64,000 bases of DNA from assembly GCF_010993775.1 (NCBI RefSeq), contig NZ_WOTO01000021.1, forward strand, positions 62,001 to 126,000. Reading direction: 5' to 3'. The notes beneath the pieces are model-generated. The model was not told the DNA's origin and made no database searches. It saw only the letters and a program-made list of their open reading frames with translations. This document shows positions 42,702 through 53,798 of the stretch, piece by piece (within the stretch, counting starts at the first letter, position 1; each line of letters starts with the position of its first letter). This DNA comes from Fodinicola feengrottensis. Its GTDB lineage: Bacteria > Actinomycetota > Actinomycetes > Mycobacteriales > HKI-0501. Position numbers and translations under genes: made by a program.

Positions 42702-44736
42702 TTAGCGCAGGCCTGGGACGCGTCGCCGGACAGCGCCCACTTTTTCTGCCATCGCGTCCAAAACGGTCCGCAGCGGACCCGGAAGTGGACGCCCGGAGGA
42801 AATGTACGGGGCACTGCTCGACAGGACAACCAGCAAGGCCAATCCGATCGGCGCCAACCAGCCAGCGGCCGCCGCCAGGCTGCCGAAAAGCGGAATGCCG
42901 GTCACAACGTTCGCCGCGTTGCGTGCGCTGGCCGCCGACACGGGTTTGCTGCCTGCCGGCAAGCGCTGCGCCAGCCCCCGGTGACGGCGTTGGCGAGGCG
43001 GTGGGTGACGTGGAGTTCGGGGTGCTGGAGGAATTGTTCGACGGGTTCGACGGTTTCGGTGTAGGCGAGGGCGAAACCGCCGAGTGCAACGCCTTTTTCG
43101 CGGCTGCCAGCACATCGGTTGGCAGCGGGTACGCGCCCACAGGCAACTTCGTCTGCCCGTCCCCCAGCGCGTAGTCCAAGAATTTCACCACATTGGCCCG
43201 CCGTGGAGCCGAGTCGTCTGCTGGGATGACCGCGTACAGCACCAGCGGCATCACGTACGTACCATCGCCAGTCGCCTTGGGATTGGGGAAAAGCGTCCCG
43301 TCCGGCAGTTTCGTCATCTGTGGTACGGCCGCCTCCAGCGACTCTTTGGTGGGAGGGACGAACTTTCCGGCGGCATTCTGCAGCGCCATCGGGGTCAGCC
43401 CGAGGCCGCTGGCCGACGAGGTGTCGGTGATCGTGACGCTGAGGCCAACAATTCGGCGTGCCCGCATCGGGTTCAAGGAGATTTCCCAGCACGGTGTTGC
43501 GCAGGGTGGTGAAATTGCTGGCGAGGCTGAGCGAGTTCGCGATCGGTACGCCGGCGCCGGGCAGCGGCAGGCTGGACACAGCACCAGCCGGCCAGAGGCT
43601 GTGACCTGCCGTCGTGTCGTACGCGGCGAAAGTCGTGGTGGTCGCCAACGTCGACGAATCCGCGGTGGCCAGCGCGGCGAAAGAGCGGACCGCGCCCTGC
43701 GGTGGATTTTGCGGCATCTCCGCGTTCCGCGTCACAAAAGCGGTAGCGATCGCGCTTTCCGGCGGAAAGACGGAACCACCGCGCAGGAAGTCCGCCAACT
43801 CGGCCGGCGTTGCCTGGATTTTGCTGACCGAGCGGTAGCCGAAGTTCGGGTTGGTGCCAAACCGGGCGTTCCCCGCGAAAGCGATGGTCGCGGCCTGCAG
43901 AGCGATCGGGATGAAGACTGCTTTGCGGGTCCCGCTGACCTTTGTGCCCCCGGCGGGGTAAAACCGGTCGCGGAGAAAGCGAGGTCCGACTGGCCGCTCT
44001 GGAATGCCTGCAGAGCGGTGACCTCACCGGACTCGGTCGCGTCGACCGGCAGGCCTTTGCCGCCGGTGCCACACATTCCGGTGACCAACGAGAGGTAGAC
44101 CGACGTACTCCCGGAGCCACCGGACGCCACCGCCGTGTCTTTGTCCCCCGCGCCACAGACACTGGTGCCGTCCGGCGCGAAAGTGAGCGCCGCACTGGCA
44201 TACACGATGTTGCCGGTGATCGCCGACGTCACGGCATTCCTTGCGACCAGCACTGCCGGATGCTGGGCGTCAAAGGCCGGCGTCACCGTCGTCGTACCGG
44301 TGCCATCCGTCGACGTCAACGGAAACGAGCCGTTGCCTCGGAAAAGCACGAGCCGCGCCAGTAAGGTGCCGTCGGCGGCCGTCGTCGCGACGTACGGTGT
44401 GCCAATACCCTGTTTGTTGGTCGGCGCGCCAGCACTGCAGTAGAGCGCCTTTTTCCGGTACGGGTGCGCGTTCACCGTCTCGGTGTCCCACAGTCGCTCA
44501 CCATGGGGATATCCGCGGGTGCCGACGCACTGACCCAACTCGACCCGGGTGTTGGCTGGAAAATTCGCACCGGCGACGGTGATGGTGTCGCCGTTGGCGA
44601 AGTCTTTCTGTTCGGCCGTCACTATTGTCAGGGTGGGATCGGCCGCGTACGCGGGCGACGACGCGACAATCGGCACGGACCCGCCGAGGATCGCGATCGT
44701 CAGCACCGCGACGGCACACCTCGTCAGGCTCCTCAT
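42702..44736 (-). CDS. Surface PstS-like protein with N-terminal neocarzinostatin-like domain and C-terminal anchor
   Basis: The protein of about 678 residues starts with a signal peptide (MRSLTRCAVAVLTIAILGG ... AYA) after an AAGGGAG site. A neocarzinostatin/Ig-like domain (FANGDTITVAGANFPANTRV, key C in GQCVGTRGY and LYCSAG) is followed by a periplasmic-binding-protein-like body (AFQSGQSDLAFSATGFTP, VFIPIALQAATIAFAG, IQATPAELADFLRGG). A Pro/Ser/Thr-rich linker and one membrane helix (WLAPIGLALLVVLSSSAPYI) end it. Frame breaks lie near 43965, 43480 and 42985. It is the third substrate-binding-like gene downstream of pst. Its ligand is unknown. Confidence 0.68.
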
Positions 44737-44777
44737 GTGCACTCCCTTTTCCCTTCGTTGGCACAGACAAATGGTGA

Positions 44778-44807
44778 TGTGCCGGAGCCGCCCTCGGCTC
44801 CGGCACA
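44778..44807 (-). terminator. Perfect 12-bp hairpin after the second pstS gene
   Basis: TGTGCCGGAGCC and GGCTCCGGCACA flank a 6-base loop. The hairpin begins 10 bases past the stop of the gene at 44817 (read leftward) and probably terminates it, so the PstS-like gene at 42702 would have its own promoter. Confidence 0.65.
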
Positions 44808-44816
44808 CCGGCGGCA

Positions 44817-45988
44817 CTAGGAGACGACGGTCTCCACGCAGAAGGTGCCATCCTCCTGCTGGTCCAGCGGCACAAAGCCGAGATCGGTGATCACCGATGA
44901 CACGTCGCCGTTGCACAGCGGGCTGACGCCGGTCTGGTTGAGTCCAACCACCCGCTGGGCGGCGGTGAAGTTGGCACCCAGCCGGTTGTCGGTCACAAAG
45001 AACAGGCCACGCGAGCCAACGAACGAGCCGTCCTTGACCGCGCTGGCATTGATGGTGGCGGTGGCCCCGTCACCAGTGGCCGGGGCGACACCGGCAATGG
45101 TGCCGATCCAGTTGCCCGCGGTCTTGTCGACAGCGTGGAATTCGCCAACGTTCTGGTAAACCCACTGACCGGCCGAATACGCCATCAACGCGGTGCTCTG
45201 GTTGGCGGCTGCGACACCGGTCGCATCATTCTCCTGCAGGCTCTCGTCCAGCGGGCAGGTGGCCGAGTTCGGGGCGAAGGTGCCGCCCAGAATGGTGGCG
45301 ATGAAGAACGACCGGGTGCCCGAACCTGCCTGCGGCAGGTACCGGTGGATCGTACCGGTCTTGCCACTGCCCGCAATGGCGCTCCAGTCGGTGACATTGC
45401 AGTTGTAAATGCTGCGGATCTGCGTCAACGTCAGGTTCAGCGGCGCGCTGCCGAAGGTCGCGAAGCTCACCGCGTCCAGCGCGAACTGGTCGTAAACCGC
45501 ATTACCGGACGGGTCCGTACCCACCCGCGGGCCGCCGGAGGAGCGGGCCACGTCGATGCAGCTGGTGGTGCCCGCATTGCGGTTGTTGGCCGCAAAAAAA
45601 GCGCGTCGCGGCCGGCGCCGGAGCCGTCCGGCGGCGGGTTGGTGCTGTCGTACGTGATGGGCGTGGTGCAGGAGCCGTCGACCGGCACCGAGATGCTCTG
45701 GCCGGCATCGAGCCGAGCGACCACGTTCACCGCGGTGTCCTCGTGGCCGGGGTTGGCCACACCGTCGTTGTTCCAACCGCCGTAGACCGACGTGTTGTCG
45801 TTCTTGGTGAGGCCGTTGACGTAGGCGTTGGTGAAGTCTTCGATCGTGTCCGATCCGACGAATGAAATCGTCTGGTGAACACCGTCCGACGGCGGTGCGG
45901 CAGCAGCAGCAGCGGGAGCGCTGCTGAGCGCGAGGACCGCGGCGGCGGCGGTAGCGATGATTCCTGTTGCGAGGGCGTTTCTGCCCAT
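44817..45988 (-). CDS. PstS-type phosphate-binding protein, secreted
   Basis: The protein of about 390 residues starts after CCGGAGG with a signal peptide (MGRNALATGIIATAAAAVLAL ... AAAA). The mature part has FVGSDTIEDFTNAYVNGL, LDAVSFATFGSAPLNLTLTQI, RYLPQAGSGTRSFFIATIL and VGLNQTGVSPLCNGD. These match the phosphate-binding PBP-like domain, with its S-G-T-R segment contacting the anion. It lacks the C-terminal membrane helix of the neighbouring PstS. The frame breaks near 45600 at a run of seven A on the plus strand. Confidence 0.8.
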
Positions 45989-46083
45989 CGTCAACCTCCG
46001 GGTAGATTCCGCTCGGCCCCGTGCCGGGCGGCTCACCTCTATTCATTCACTCCTGCGGTTCGTAAACGTTGCAATGCAGGTAA

Positions 46084-46117
46084 TAAAAATCCATGGCGGA
46101 CCTTGGATGGATTTTTA
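46084..46117 (-). terminator. Intrinsic terminator downstream of pstS
   Basis: Read leftward, TAAAAATCCATC pairs with CATGGATTTTTA (11 of 12 positions) and is followed by a TATTA tract. It lies 20 bases after the pstS stop at 46138, so the pstCABS transcript probably ends here and the next pstS-like gene is separately transcribed. Confidence 0.7.
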
Positions 46118-46137
46118 GTGCCGGCAAGGAAACTCTC

Positions 46138-47645
46138 TCACCTCACACGGCTTTTGATCCGTTGCGCGAAAGCACCGACCAAGGGTGGAATTCCGACCAG
46201 CAGAATGAGAAGCAGGGCCGTGAGGCCACTGATACCAGCCGGACTGAGGCCGCCGTACGCGACTGGTTTGTCGTCCCGCCACCGTCCAGATCCACCACCG
46301 ACGACCGCGTCGCGCCCGCGCCGCTACTGCCAGCGCCTCCCGCCGAGGCGCTGGGATTCGCGCCCGGCGAAGCGGAGTTTGTTGGTGTTGCCGACGGTTT
46401 TTTTCTTGCCCGCGGCGGGCGGCGGCGGACCGGTGGCACCGGCACCGAGACTCCCGCTGAACTGTGGATTCCGGCAGTTGCCTGCGTTCAATGTCCGACC
46501 CTTGGCTTTTGGGCTCATTCTGGTGATCGAGTTCTGAATTTCCTGCGACAGGTTGGGGGGCAGTGGCGAGTAGCCGATCTGGGCCATCTTGACCTGGCCG
46601 TCACAGGCGATGTAGTCGAGCCATTTCGCCATCTGCTGGGCGCGGGCATCGTCGTAATAGGGACTCTTGCAGGTGTTGCGGTCCGACGCCGGAGCGCAGG
46701 GCGTCATGATATAGCTGTACGCCGACACCGGATACGCTTGCGGAGCCGCGCTTTTGTATACATTTCGCAGGTCCTGGGTGAGATCCGGGCGCAGTTGCGC
46801 ACTTTCCAGCGCCTTGGAGATGTTTGCCGCGTACGGCTGCACCCAGTTGCCCGACGCGTTCTGCACCCACGCGGACTGTGCGCCAAAAGCAATCGCATAG
46901 CCGAATTCGTCGTACCCGATCATGCCGGCGCCGTTGCTGCTCGCGATCGTCTGCGCGCGAGTTTGTCCGAACCCTCGATTCCGGTCCAGTTCGCGGGGTA
47001 TGGCGTCGGGATCTGGATGATCCGGATCCCGTCCGGACTGACGATGTTCTGCTTCTGTTTGAATCGTGCGAAACGGGCTGGCGCGGTGTTTTGCACGAAG
47101 TCGTAGAACAAGCCGGTGGTGCCCGAGCGCTCCGACCGGATCACCACTTTGATCGCGTCCTCCTGGAATCGGATGCCACCGTTCTGCGAAGTGATGGCCG
47201 GATCGTTCCAGGAGGTGATCTCTCCGGTGAAAATCCCGGCGATCACGTCCCTGGTCAGCTTGAGCCCCGGTGTACTGCCGGCCGGCGGTGTCGTGCAGGT
47301 TGTACATGAACGCGGTCGCGCCGGCCACGTCCGGGATGTACTGGTAGCTCTTGGAAGTGGTGGCACTGCCTTCGTTCACCGACGCGATTTCCGCCTCGGT
47401 GGCGGCAAAGTCGATGGTGCTGTCCAGGAAGAACTGCACGCCCGCCGGAGAGCCGTTGGTGTTGTACGAGAAGTTCAGCCCGGAACGCTTGGCGTCGCCG
47501 ATCCACTGCTGGATCGCCAGCGCCGCGTACGTGGATCCGGCGCCGGTCATCAGGCCCCCGCGGCGTGTGCTGGTACGGCGCCGAGCCAGCCGACGGCCAG
47601 GACGAACGCGAGGATCGCGGCGGCGACACTGCGGAGTCTCGACAT
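46138..47645 (-). CDS. pstS: PstS, membrane-anchored phosphate-binding protein
   Basis: The protein of about 500 residues starts with a signal peptide ([19 protein letters not shown]). PstS motifs follow: [64 protein letters not shown] and [16 protein letters not shown] Ser/Ala-rich linker leads to a C-terminal membrane helix ([20 protein letters not shown]) and a basic tail, so the protein is anchored rather than a lipoprotein. Its ATG overlaps the pstB stop by one base. Breaks near 47275, 46970 and about 46400-46250 must be repaired to read it. Confidence 0.82.
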
Positions 47646-48502
47646 CAGCCGAACCGACCCGAGACATAGTCGAGCGTACGCGGATCGGCTGGGTCGCTGA
47701 ACATTTTCTCCGTCTGGTCGGCCTCCACGATTCGGCCGGGCTCGTTCTCCCCCGCCAGGAAGAAAGCGCAGGAGTCCGAAACCCGATGTGCTTGCTGCAT
47801 GTTGTGCGTGACGATCACGACTGTCACGTCCTTTTTGAGTTCGTGGATGGTTTCCTCGATCCGGTTCGTCGAGGTCGGATCCAGCGCCGAACACGGCTCG
47901 TCCATCAGCAGGACCTGTGGACGGATCGCCAGCGCCCTGGCGATGCAGAGTCTTTTGTTGCTGGCCGCCGGAAAGCGCGCCGCCAAGGGTGCCGAGCCGG
48001 CCGCGTACCTCGTTCCACAGGCCGGCCCTGGTGAGGCTTTCTTCCAGCAGCGACGGCCGGTCGTTGCAGGTGATCCCGGCAAGTTTCAAGCCAGCCAGCA
48101 CGTTGTCGCGGATGGTCATCGCCGGAAAACGGGTTCGGGCGCTGGAAAACCATCCCGATCCGTACCCCGCGCCTGCGCCGGCCGCACCTCGGCGCGGTAG
48201 ATGTCCTGGTCATCCAGCAGCACCTCGCCGGCCAGCGCGGCCGACGGCACCAGCTCGTGCATCCTGTTCAGGATGCGCAGAAACGTGGATTTCCCGCAGC
48301 CGGACGGGCCGATCAGCGCGGTCACCTCGTTTGCCGGCATGTGCAGGCTCACCCGGTCCAGCACCTTGTGGTCGCCGAACCAGGCGCTGACCGCGCGGGC
48401 GGTCACCGCCGCCGCGCCGGCCGGCGCACCGCCGGTCAGCACGATCTGCCGGGGCGGCGGCGCGGGATCGGGGGCGGCTGGCAGCTCGGTGGTCGTACTC
48501 AT
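47645..48502 (-). CDS. pstB: PstB, phosphate ABC transporter ATPase
   Basis: The protein of about 286 residues includes a Pro/Ala-rich leader of about 30 residues. Walker A is [21 protein letters not shown]-loop [12 protein letters not shown], signature LSGGQQQ, Walker [16 protein letters not shown] and the switch His [15 protein letters not shown]. It energises phosphate import with PstA and PstC. Frame breaks lie near 48170, 48125 and 47965. All nucleotide-binding motifs are intact across the frames. Confidence 0.9.
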
Positions 48503-48517
48503 CGTCGCGGAGTCCCT

Positions 48518-49621
48518 CTAGTTTCGGTGCCGTTTACGGGCAATGACTCGGGTGATCACGAACAACAACAGGACCAGCACCATCAGGACAAAGGCACCGG
48601 TGTACGCGCGGTCCTGCATCGCCTCGGACTGCAACCGGACCCGGCTGTAGACGAACAGCGGCAAACTGTCCTGTGGCCCGGAAAACGGGTTCGCGTTCAG
48701 CAGGTTCGTACCGAACGCGGTGAAAATGAGCGGCGCGGTTTCGCCGACGGTACGGGCGATGCCGAGCACCACCGAGGTGCCCAGTCCAGAACGCGCGGTC
48801 GGCAGTACGACCGACCAGATGGTACGCGCCTGCGAAGCACCGAGCGCGTACGACGCCTCCCGCAGTCCGTCCGGCACCAGGCGCAGGACAACCTCGACCG
48901 TACGGGTGATGGTGGGCAGCATGATGATCGACAGCGCCAGGCTGGCCATGAAGCCACTGAACGCGCCGTTGCCGGTGGTGGCCGAGATGGTCAGGATCAG
49001 CGCGGAAAAGATGAACAGACCCGCGACCTCGGACGGCAGCCCGGACATCGCGTCGACGAAGGTCCGTACGGACCGGCGCATCCGTGATCGGGTCTCGTTC
49101 AGGAAGAGCGCGCACAGAATGCCCAGCGGGACGCTGATCACCATCGCGATCCCGACTTCTTCCAGAGTGCCCACGATCGCGCCCAGGCCGCCGCCGACGG
49201 TCGCCGGATCGGTGGCTCGGATGCCGGCCTGGTCCTGCGTGAAGAACGTCCAGCGTAGGTTCGGCAGGCCTTGGATCGTCACGAAAACCAGCAGCCAGAC
49301 CAGCGGAATCAGCATCATCACCGCGCCGCTGCAGATGATCACGCCGACCAACCGGTCACCGGCCACCACCTTGCCGAGGGTGTCCCGGCAAACGAAGTAG
49401 TAGATGGCAAGGAAAAGCAGGTAGCTGACGAGCAGAAAACCCAGCCAGCCCTCCATGCCGGTCAGCCGGTAGAAAAGCAGCCAGCCGGTCGCGAGGCCAG
49501 CGGCCGCACTGCCGGCCAGCACCCCGAGGTCGGCGACTCGCAGGCCGCGCAATGCTCGGCGCCGGCGCCGCTCGGCGACCGCCGGCTCGGTGGTTGTCTT
49601 TTCCAGCACAGAAGTGCTCAC
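48518..49621 (-). CDS. pstA: PstA, phosphate ABC transporter permease
   Basis: This intact 367-residue protein has a long N-terminal part with extra membrane helices (LGVLAGSAAAGLATGWLLF, FLLVSYLLFLAIYYFVC) before the usual permease core. The core carries GTLEEVGIAMVISVPLGI, SGLPSEVAGLFIFSALILT and the EAA loop SYALGASQARTIWSVVLP. GTG 49621 starts 15 bases after pstC. It is one of the few frame-intact genes of this operon. Confidence 0.92.
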   Translation of the reverse strand: MSTSVLEKTTTEPAVAERRRRRALRGLRVADLGVLAGSAAAGLATGWLLFYRLTGMEGWLGFLLVSYLLFLAIYYFVCRDTLGKVVAGDRLVGVIICSGAVMMLIPLVWLLVFVTIQGLPNLRWTFFTQDQAGIRATDPATVGGGLGAIVGTLEEVGIAMVISVPLGILCALFLNETRSRMRRSVRTFVDAMSGLPSEVAGLFIFSALILTISATTGNGAFSGFMASLALSIIMLPTITRTVEVVLRLVPDGLREASYALGASQARTIWSVVLPTARSGLGTSVVLGIARTVGETAPLIFTAFGTNLLNANPFSGPQDSLPLFVYSRVRLQSEAMQDRAYTGAFVLMVLVLLLFVITRVIARKRHRN

Positions 49622-49636
49622 TCTTGTCGCCCCTGC

Positions 49637-50669
49637 TCAGGTTTCCACCCCGGCCCCGGACCGGGACCGGGAGACGATGACCGCGGCGACCGAGTTGGCG
49701 GCCAAGGTGAAGGCGAACAGCACCAGGCCGGCGTACAACAGCGCGGACAGCTCAAGCCCGCCGCCGCCGAACTGGTGCACGATGAATCCGGAGATCGTCG
49801 CGCCGCCGTTCTCCAGGATGTGCCACGAGGTTTTGATGGTCTGCCCGAGGATCAGCGTGACCGCCACGGTTTCGCCCAGCGCACGGCCAAAACCCAGCAT
49901 GCACCCACCGATGACACCACCCTTGCCGAACGGCAGTACGACCGAGCGGACCATCCCCCACTGAGTGTGCTGCCCAGCGCGAACGCGGCTTCCTTCTCCG
50001 ACTGCGGCGCCTGGCTGAACGCCTCCCTGGCCACCGAGGTGGTGATGGGCAGCACCATCAGGCTGACCACCACACCAGCGGTGAAATAGGAGCCCAGGAA
50101 GTTGTCGTTGGTGACCTTGAAAATCGGCAGCCAGCTGACATTCTCGCTGAGCCACTGTGACAGCGGCAGAATTTTCGGCTCCAGAAAGAGATAGCCCCAG
50201 AGTCCGTAAAGCAGGCTCGGGATGGCGGCCAGCAGGTCGACGAGCGACACCAGAGTGCCGCGCAGCCGGGCCGGCGCCCATTCGGATGATGAAGAGCGCG
50301 GTGGTGATGCTGACTGGAATCGCGAAGACCATCGCGATGAGCGCGACCGTGATGGTGCCCCAAAGGAGGCCAAGCACCCCAAAAACCGGTGGCTGCAGGT
50401 CCACTCGCCACTGATCGGTCAGGAAGAAGCCGATCCCCCCGCTGCTGGATCGCCGGCCAGGCTCGGTAGCACAGGAAAATTCCGACCAGTGCCAGCAGGA
50501 CCATCACCCAGACGCCCGCGACCCTCGCCGCAGTAAGGAAAACTCGGTCGGCCCCGGTGGGCCGGTCGCGCGGGACGAATCGCAACTCGGGCGCTTTGTC
50601 TGGTATCGTACTCGTACCGCTCGACGCCCGTTTTGCTGAATCGCCTGGCAATTGGTCGCTTTCCGGCAT
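49637..50669 (-). CDS. pstC: PstC, phosphate ABC transporter permease
   Basis: The protein of about 345 residues starts MPESDQLPGDSAKRASS. Membrane segments include GVWVMVLLALVGIFLCYRAW, GTITVALIAMVFAIPVSIT and LVSLVDLLAAIPSLLYGLWG, with the permease EAA loop in AAFALGST and VLPFGKGGVIGGCMLGFGRALGET. It is the first gene of the leftward pst operon. Frame breaks lie near 50440, 50275 and 49970. Confidence 0.88.
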
Positions 50670-50765
50670 GAACGAGCCGTTCCTCCCGTGTGATCGGTCG
50701 AATTCCGACCGCGATGCATGCGAGGTAAATCGTCAGCGTCCAACACGGCTGAACAGTGATACGCG

Positions 50766-50794
50766 CGTTAACAGCAATGGCGGTTGTCATTAAC
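50766..50794 (-). promoter_or_regulatory. Possible PHO-box-like repeat upstream of pstC
   Basis: Read leftward, GTTAATG (50794-50788) and GTTAACG (50772-50766) are exactly 22 bases apart, two units of the 11-base spacing of PhoP/PhoB boxes. The intervening unit is poorly conserved. The element sits about 100 bases before pstC, between it and the divergent sortase-like gene. The support is weak. Confidence 0.3.
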
Positions 50795-50875
50795 ACTCAC
50801 TCGCGGCGAGTCGGCAAGGGTTGACCAAGCTGTTCGGGGAGAAGCAAAGTTACAGCGCAGAATGCCCCTCATCGA

Positions 50876-51861
50876 GTGCTCACAACAGATTGCCGGAGCG
50901 ACAGTGGCGACCACGCACCTCCCGTCCTTATCGAGGCCAGTTCAGGACAGCACCCCCCCGCGGTCAAAGGCGAGCCACCGCTGCCACCGGCCCCGCCGCC
51001 CGTGCCCGCACCGGTCCGGCTCAGCCGCGCCCGGCTGGTGACAGCGGTCTGCGGTTGGGGCGTACTCATCATCGTGGGAATGCTGGTCGCCGCCGGACCC
51101 CTCGGCGCACTCTCGGAAAGCCGGGCACAGCACGGCTTGCTCGCGGACTTTCGCCAGCAGGTCACCAACAGCGCGGCCGCCGCCCAGTCGCCACTGGGTG
51201 CCATCGTGCCCACCAAACCCGCCGAGCCGGGAACAGCCGTTGCCCTGCTGCAAATTCCGCGGCTAGGGCTGCAGCGGGGTTGTCGTCGAAGGCGCATCGC
51301 CGACCGACACCCAAAGCGGACCGGGCCACGTATCCGGAACCGCCGGGCCGGGACAACCGGGCAACAGCGCCATCGTCGGCCGAGCCGCCGGTTACGGCGC
51401 GGCCTTCGCGGATCTGGGAAAAACTGCGCGCGGGCGACGACATTGTGGTGACCACAACCAAGGCCAGTCGGTTTACCGCGTCACCCCCCCCGCCGGCGGT
51501 GAACAGCGGCGATGTTCTCGGCAAATCCGCCGACAACCGGTTGACGCTGATCAGCAGCGCGTCCTGGTGGCCGTGGTCCGCGGATCCGCTCGTCGTCACC
51601 GCAACAATGCGAGACCTGTCATTCTCCCCCACCCCACAGCAGGGCCGGTCCCTCGCGACGGACGGCCGGATGGGCGACCCCGGTGCGTACGGCTGGCTCG
51701 TCATCGACTTTGTTCTGCTGGTCGCCGCCGCGGCGATCGCGGTCTTTCTCTACCGCCGTTGGCTCCCCCGCGCCACCTACCTCCTCACGTGCCCTGTTCT
51801 GGTGGCGCTGATAGTGCTCTCCACAGACACATTCCTGCGTACGCTCCCGGCCTGGATCTGA
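50876..51861 (+). CDS. Sortase-fold protein lacking catalytic residues
   Basis: The protein of about 328 residues has an N-terminal helix (AVCGWGVLIIVGMLVAAGP), then ALLQIPRLGLQ, VVVEGASPTDTQSGPGH, NSAIVGRAAGYGAAFADL and LRAGDDIVVTTTKASRF, the fold pattern of class E/F-like sortases. The catalytic His of the G-H motif is Arg here (IVGRAAGYG) and the catalytic Cys of T-L-x-T-C is Ser (LTLISSASW). Two C-terminal membrane helices follow (VIDFVLLVAAAAIAVFLY, YLLTCPVLVALIVLS). Breaks lie near 51285 and 51422. It diverges from pst and is perhaps a binding or scaffold protein. Confidence 0.65.
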
Positions 51862-51988
51862 CCACCGACCCACCCGGGATGTCCGTCATTGCCCCTGAAA
51901 GCCGGATCAGCACCGGCCATGAGGCAAGGACGTCCTGCAGCATTTTCACCAGATAGTAAACGATGTCGGCGCGTGATGATGGCCGGCG

Positions 51989-53247
51989 TCAGCTCGGTTG
52001 GTCAGGTCGCCATGTTCGGAGACGGTTTTCCCGCAGTTCGGCGAACGCTCCGGTGACCGGATCGTGCGCGGTTGGTCGAAAGTCAGTGAGGTGGCTGATC
52101 CGTGCGCCTGTCTCTCGGTTCCAGATCTCCATTCCGGTCGAGGCCGCGACGTGGAGTTTTCCCCTGTAGGCCCACATGCGCCCGTTGGGACCTGCGAAGA
52201 TCGCGATCCGTCGGCCGCTGGGGGCGTCGTAGATTTCGACTCCGTCGAGCATGGCTTCGTCGTCGTGACCGATCCGTTGGATCGCGATCGTCGTGTCATC
52301 GATCCAGGCGATCGGCTGGTCCCACGCGTACGACCGATAGCTGAGAGCCTCACCGTGCTCCGCCGCATACGTGTCGCCTCGCCGCCAACCCTCTACATCG
52401 ATAACGGAAGGCGCGCCGACCGGCGACCAAATCCAACCGTCGTCCGCGAGCGAGCCCCCGGAAGGGTTGAGCAGCAGGCGGCCGTGAAAATAGTCCAGAT
52501 AATGCTCGGGACGAGGGCATTCCCGCTGCCAGGCCGTGTCGCGGTTGCTCGACAGGTGCCCGCTCGCCATGTCGAACAGGTCGAGCCGATTCCAGTCTGT
52601 CGCCACGATGACCGCGTCATCGAGGAACGCGATCGGGAATGGGGTCGTCTTGCACTGATAGGGTCCGCGGTCCAAGGCAATGGTACGGCCAGTCGCGATG
52701 TCCAGAATCACGCCGTACTGTCCATAGTCCGTGACGATCGCAGCAAAACGACCGTCGGTCGACGTGTATAGCGCCGGCCCCCGCACACGGCCAGCCCACA
52801 CGCTGGCTGGTTGCTCCGGGATTTCCGGTCGCCCCAGCCCCTTCCACTGGCCGTGTCAAACAGACCGTCCGCCGTCAGAACCAGCCAACCGCCAAGCATC
52901 GGCGCGAGGCATCGTTCGTTGACCGGTGTCATGCCACACGGCGTTTGAGTCCACGTTCCCGCGGCCGCCGCCTCATCCCGATGTCGAATCTCGGCCTGGC
53001 CGCGCCACCCCAGGACCCCGTCCCAAGCATCAGCCTTGTGCGTACATCCCTCGCACGCATCCAGCAGAGCAGCGGCTTCACTTTCCGCGCACGCCTGGCA
53101 AACCAGATCGTAGGCAGCACCGAACCCGGTCAGCAGCCGATAGCAACCCGGCGGCTCATCGACAAGCAAATGACAGCACAAACGCGACTCACCACGAAGC
53201 GCGCCATGACCACAACCAAGGACATCCACCCACTCATTGTCGACCAT
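51989..53247 (-). CDS. Beta-propeller-like protein with Cys-rich N-terminal segment
   Basis: The protein has about 420 residues. The N-terminal 75 residues carry several cysteines (LGCGHGALRGESRLCCHLL, LVCQACAES, LLDACEGCTHKAD), a possible zinc-binding region. The remainder is a series of WD/PQQ-like blades (GGWLVLTADGLFDTASG, GRFAAIVTDYGQYGVILDI, DGVEIYDAPSGRRIAIFAG, GMEIWNRETGARISHL). No enzyme motif is seen. The frame breaks near 52815 in a GGGG/CCCC run. ATG 53247 fits the conserved start; a start at 53310 is possible. The function is unknown. Confidence 0.6.
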
Positions 53248-53444
53248 CGGCACCGCCGACCGCCCCAAAACACCGCCTTGAACGCGGAATGTCCAGAGCA
53301 TGGACGACAACGCCTCACGGTGGCCGGCCGCAGCCGCTCGTGACCGGCATCCCGGCCGCCGACGACAAAATCCTCCGGGTCACGCGTACGTCGAGGCCGA
53401 CATTGGATCGGCGGGTCGTCCCCGCGGGGGCGTCGACTCCGCGT

Positions 53445-53798
53445 CTATTCGGGGACGAACCTGGGTCGGCGGCGGAGGAGAAACGCGATCACGAAGACCG
53501 CCTCGTCGGCACCGATGTTGTGGGCATTGTGGATGGCGCCACTCGGGATGCTGATGGTGTCGCCGGCGGTCATCCGTACGCGGTCGTCGCCCACGCTGTG
53601 CTCGATCGTGCCATGGAGGACGTGCAGGACCTCGTCGCAGTTGGGGTGGAGGTGGCGCGGGTTCTGCTGGCCGGGCTGGATGTAGCAGCGGCCGACAGTC
53701 ATCGTGGTGGAGTTGCCGAGCGGTCCGGACACCATCCAGACCAGCCGGCCCCAGTCATGTTCCTCGACGACGTTGTCCGGTACGAATGCAACGGTCAC
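53445..53798 (-). CDS. Cupin-domain protein
   Basis: This intact 117-residue single cupin barrel has the metal-binding motif RHLHPNCDEVLHVLHGTIE (two His, Glu, later His) and the second motif GDTISIPSGAIHNAHNIG. Its GTG overlaps the stop of the upstream oxidoreductase as GTGA, so the two are translationally coupled. It is probably an isomerase or a binding protein for the sugar-like substrate handled by the neighbouring Gfo/Idh/MocA enzymes. Confidence 0.85.
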   Translation of the reverse strand: MTVAFVPDNVVEEHDWGRLVWMVSGPLGNSTTMTVGRCYIQPGQQNPRHLHPNCDEVLHVLHGTIEHSVGDDRVRMTAGDTISIPSGAIHNAHNIGADEAVFVIAFLLRRRPRFVPE

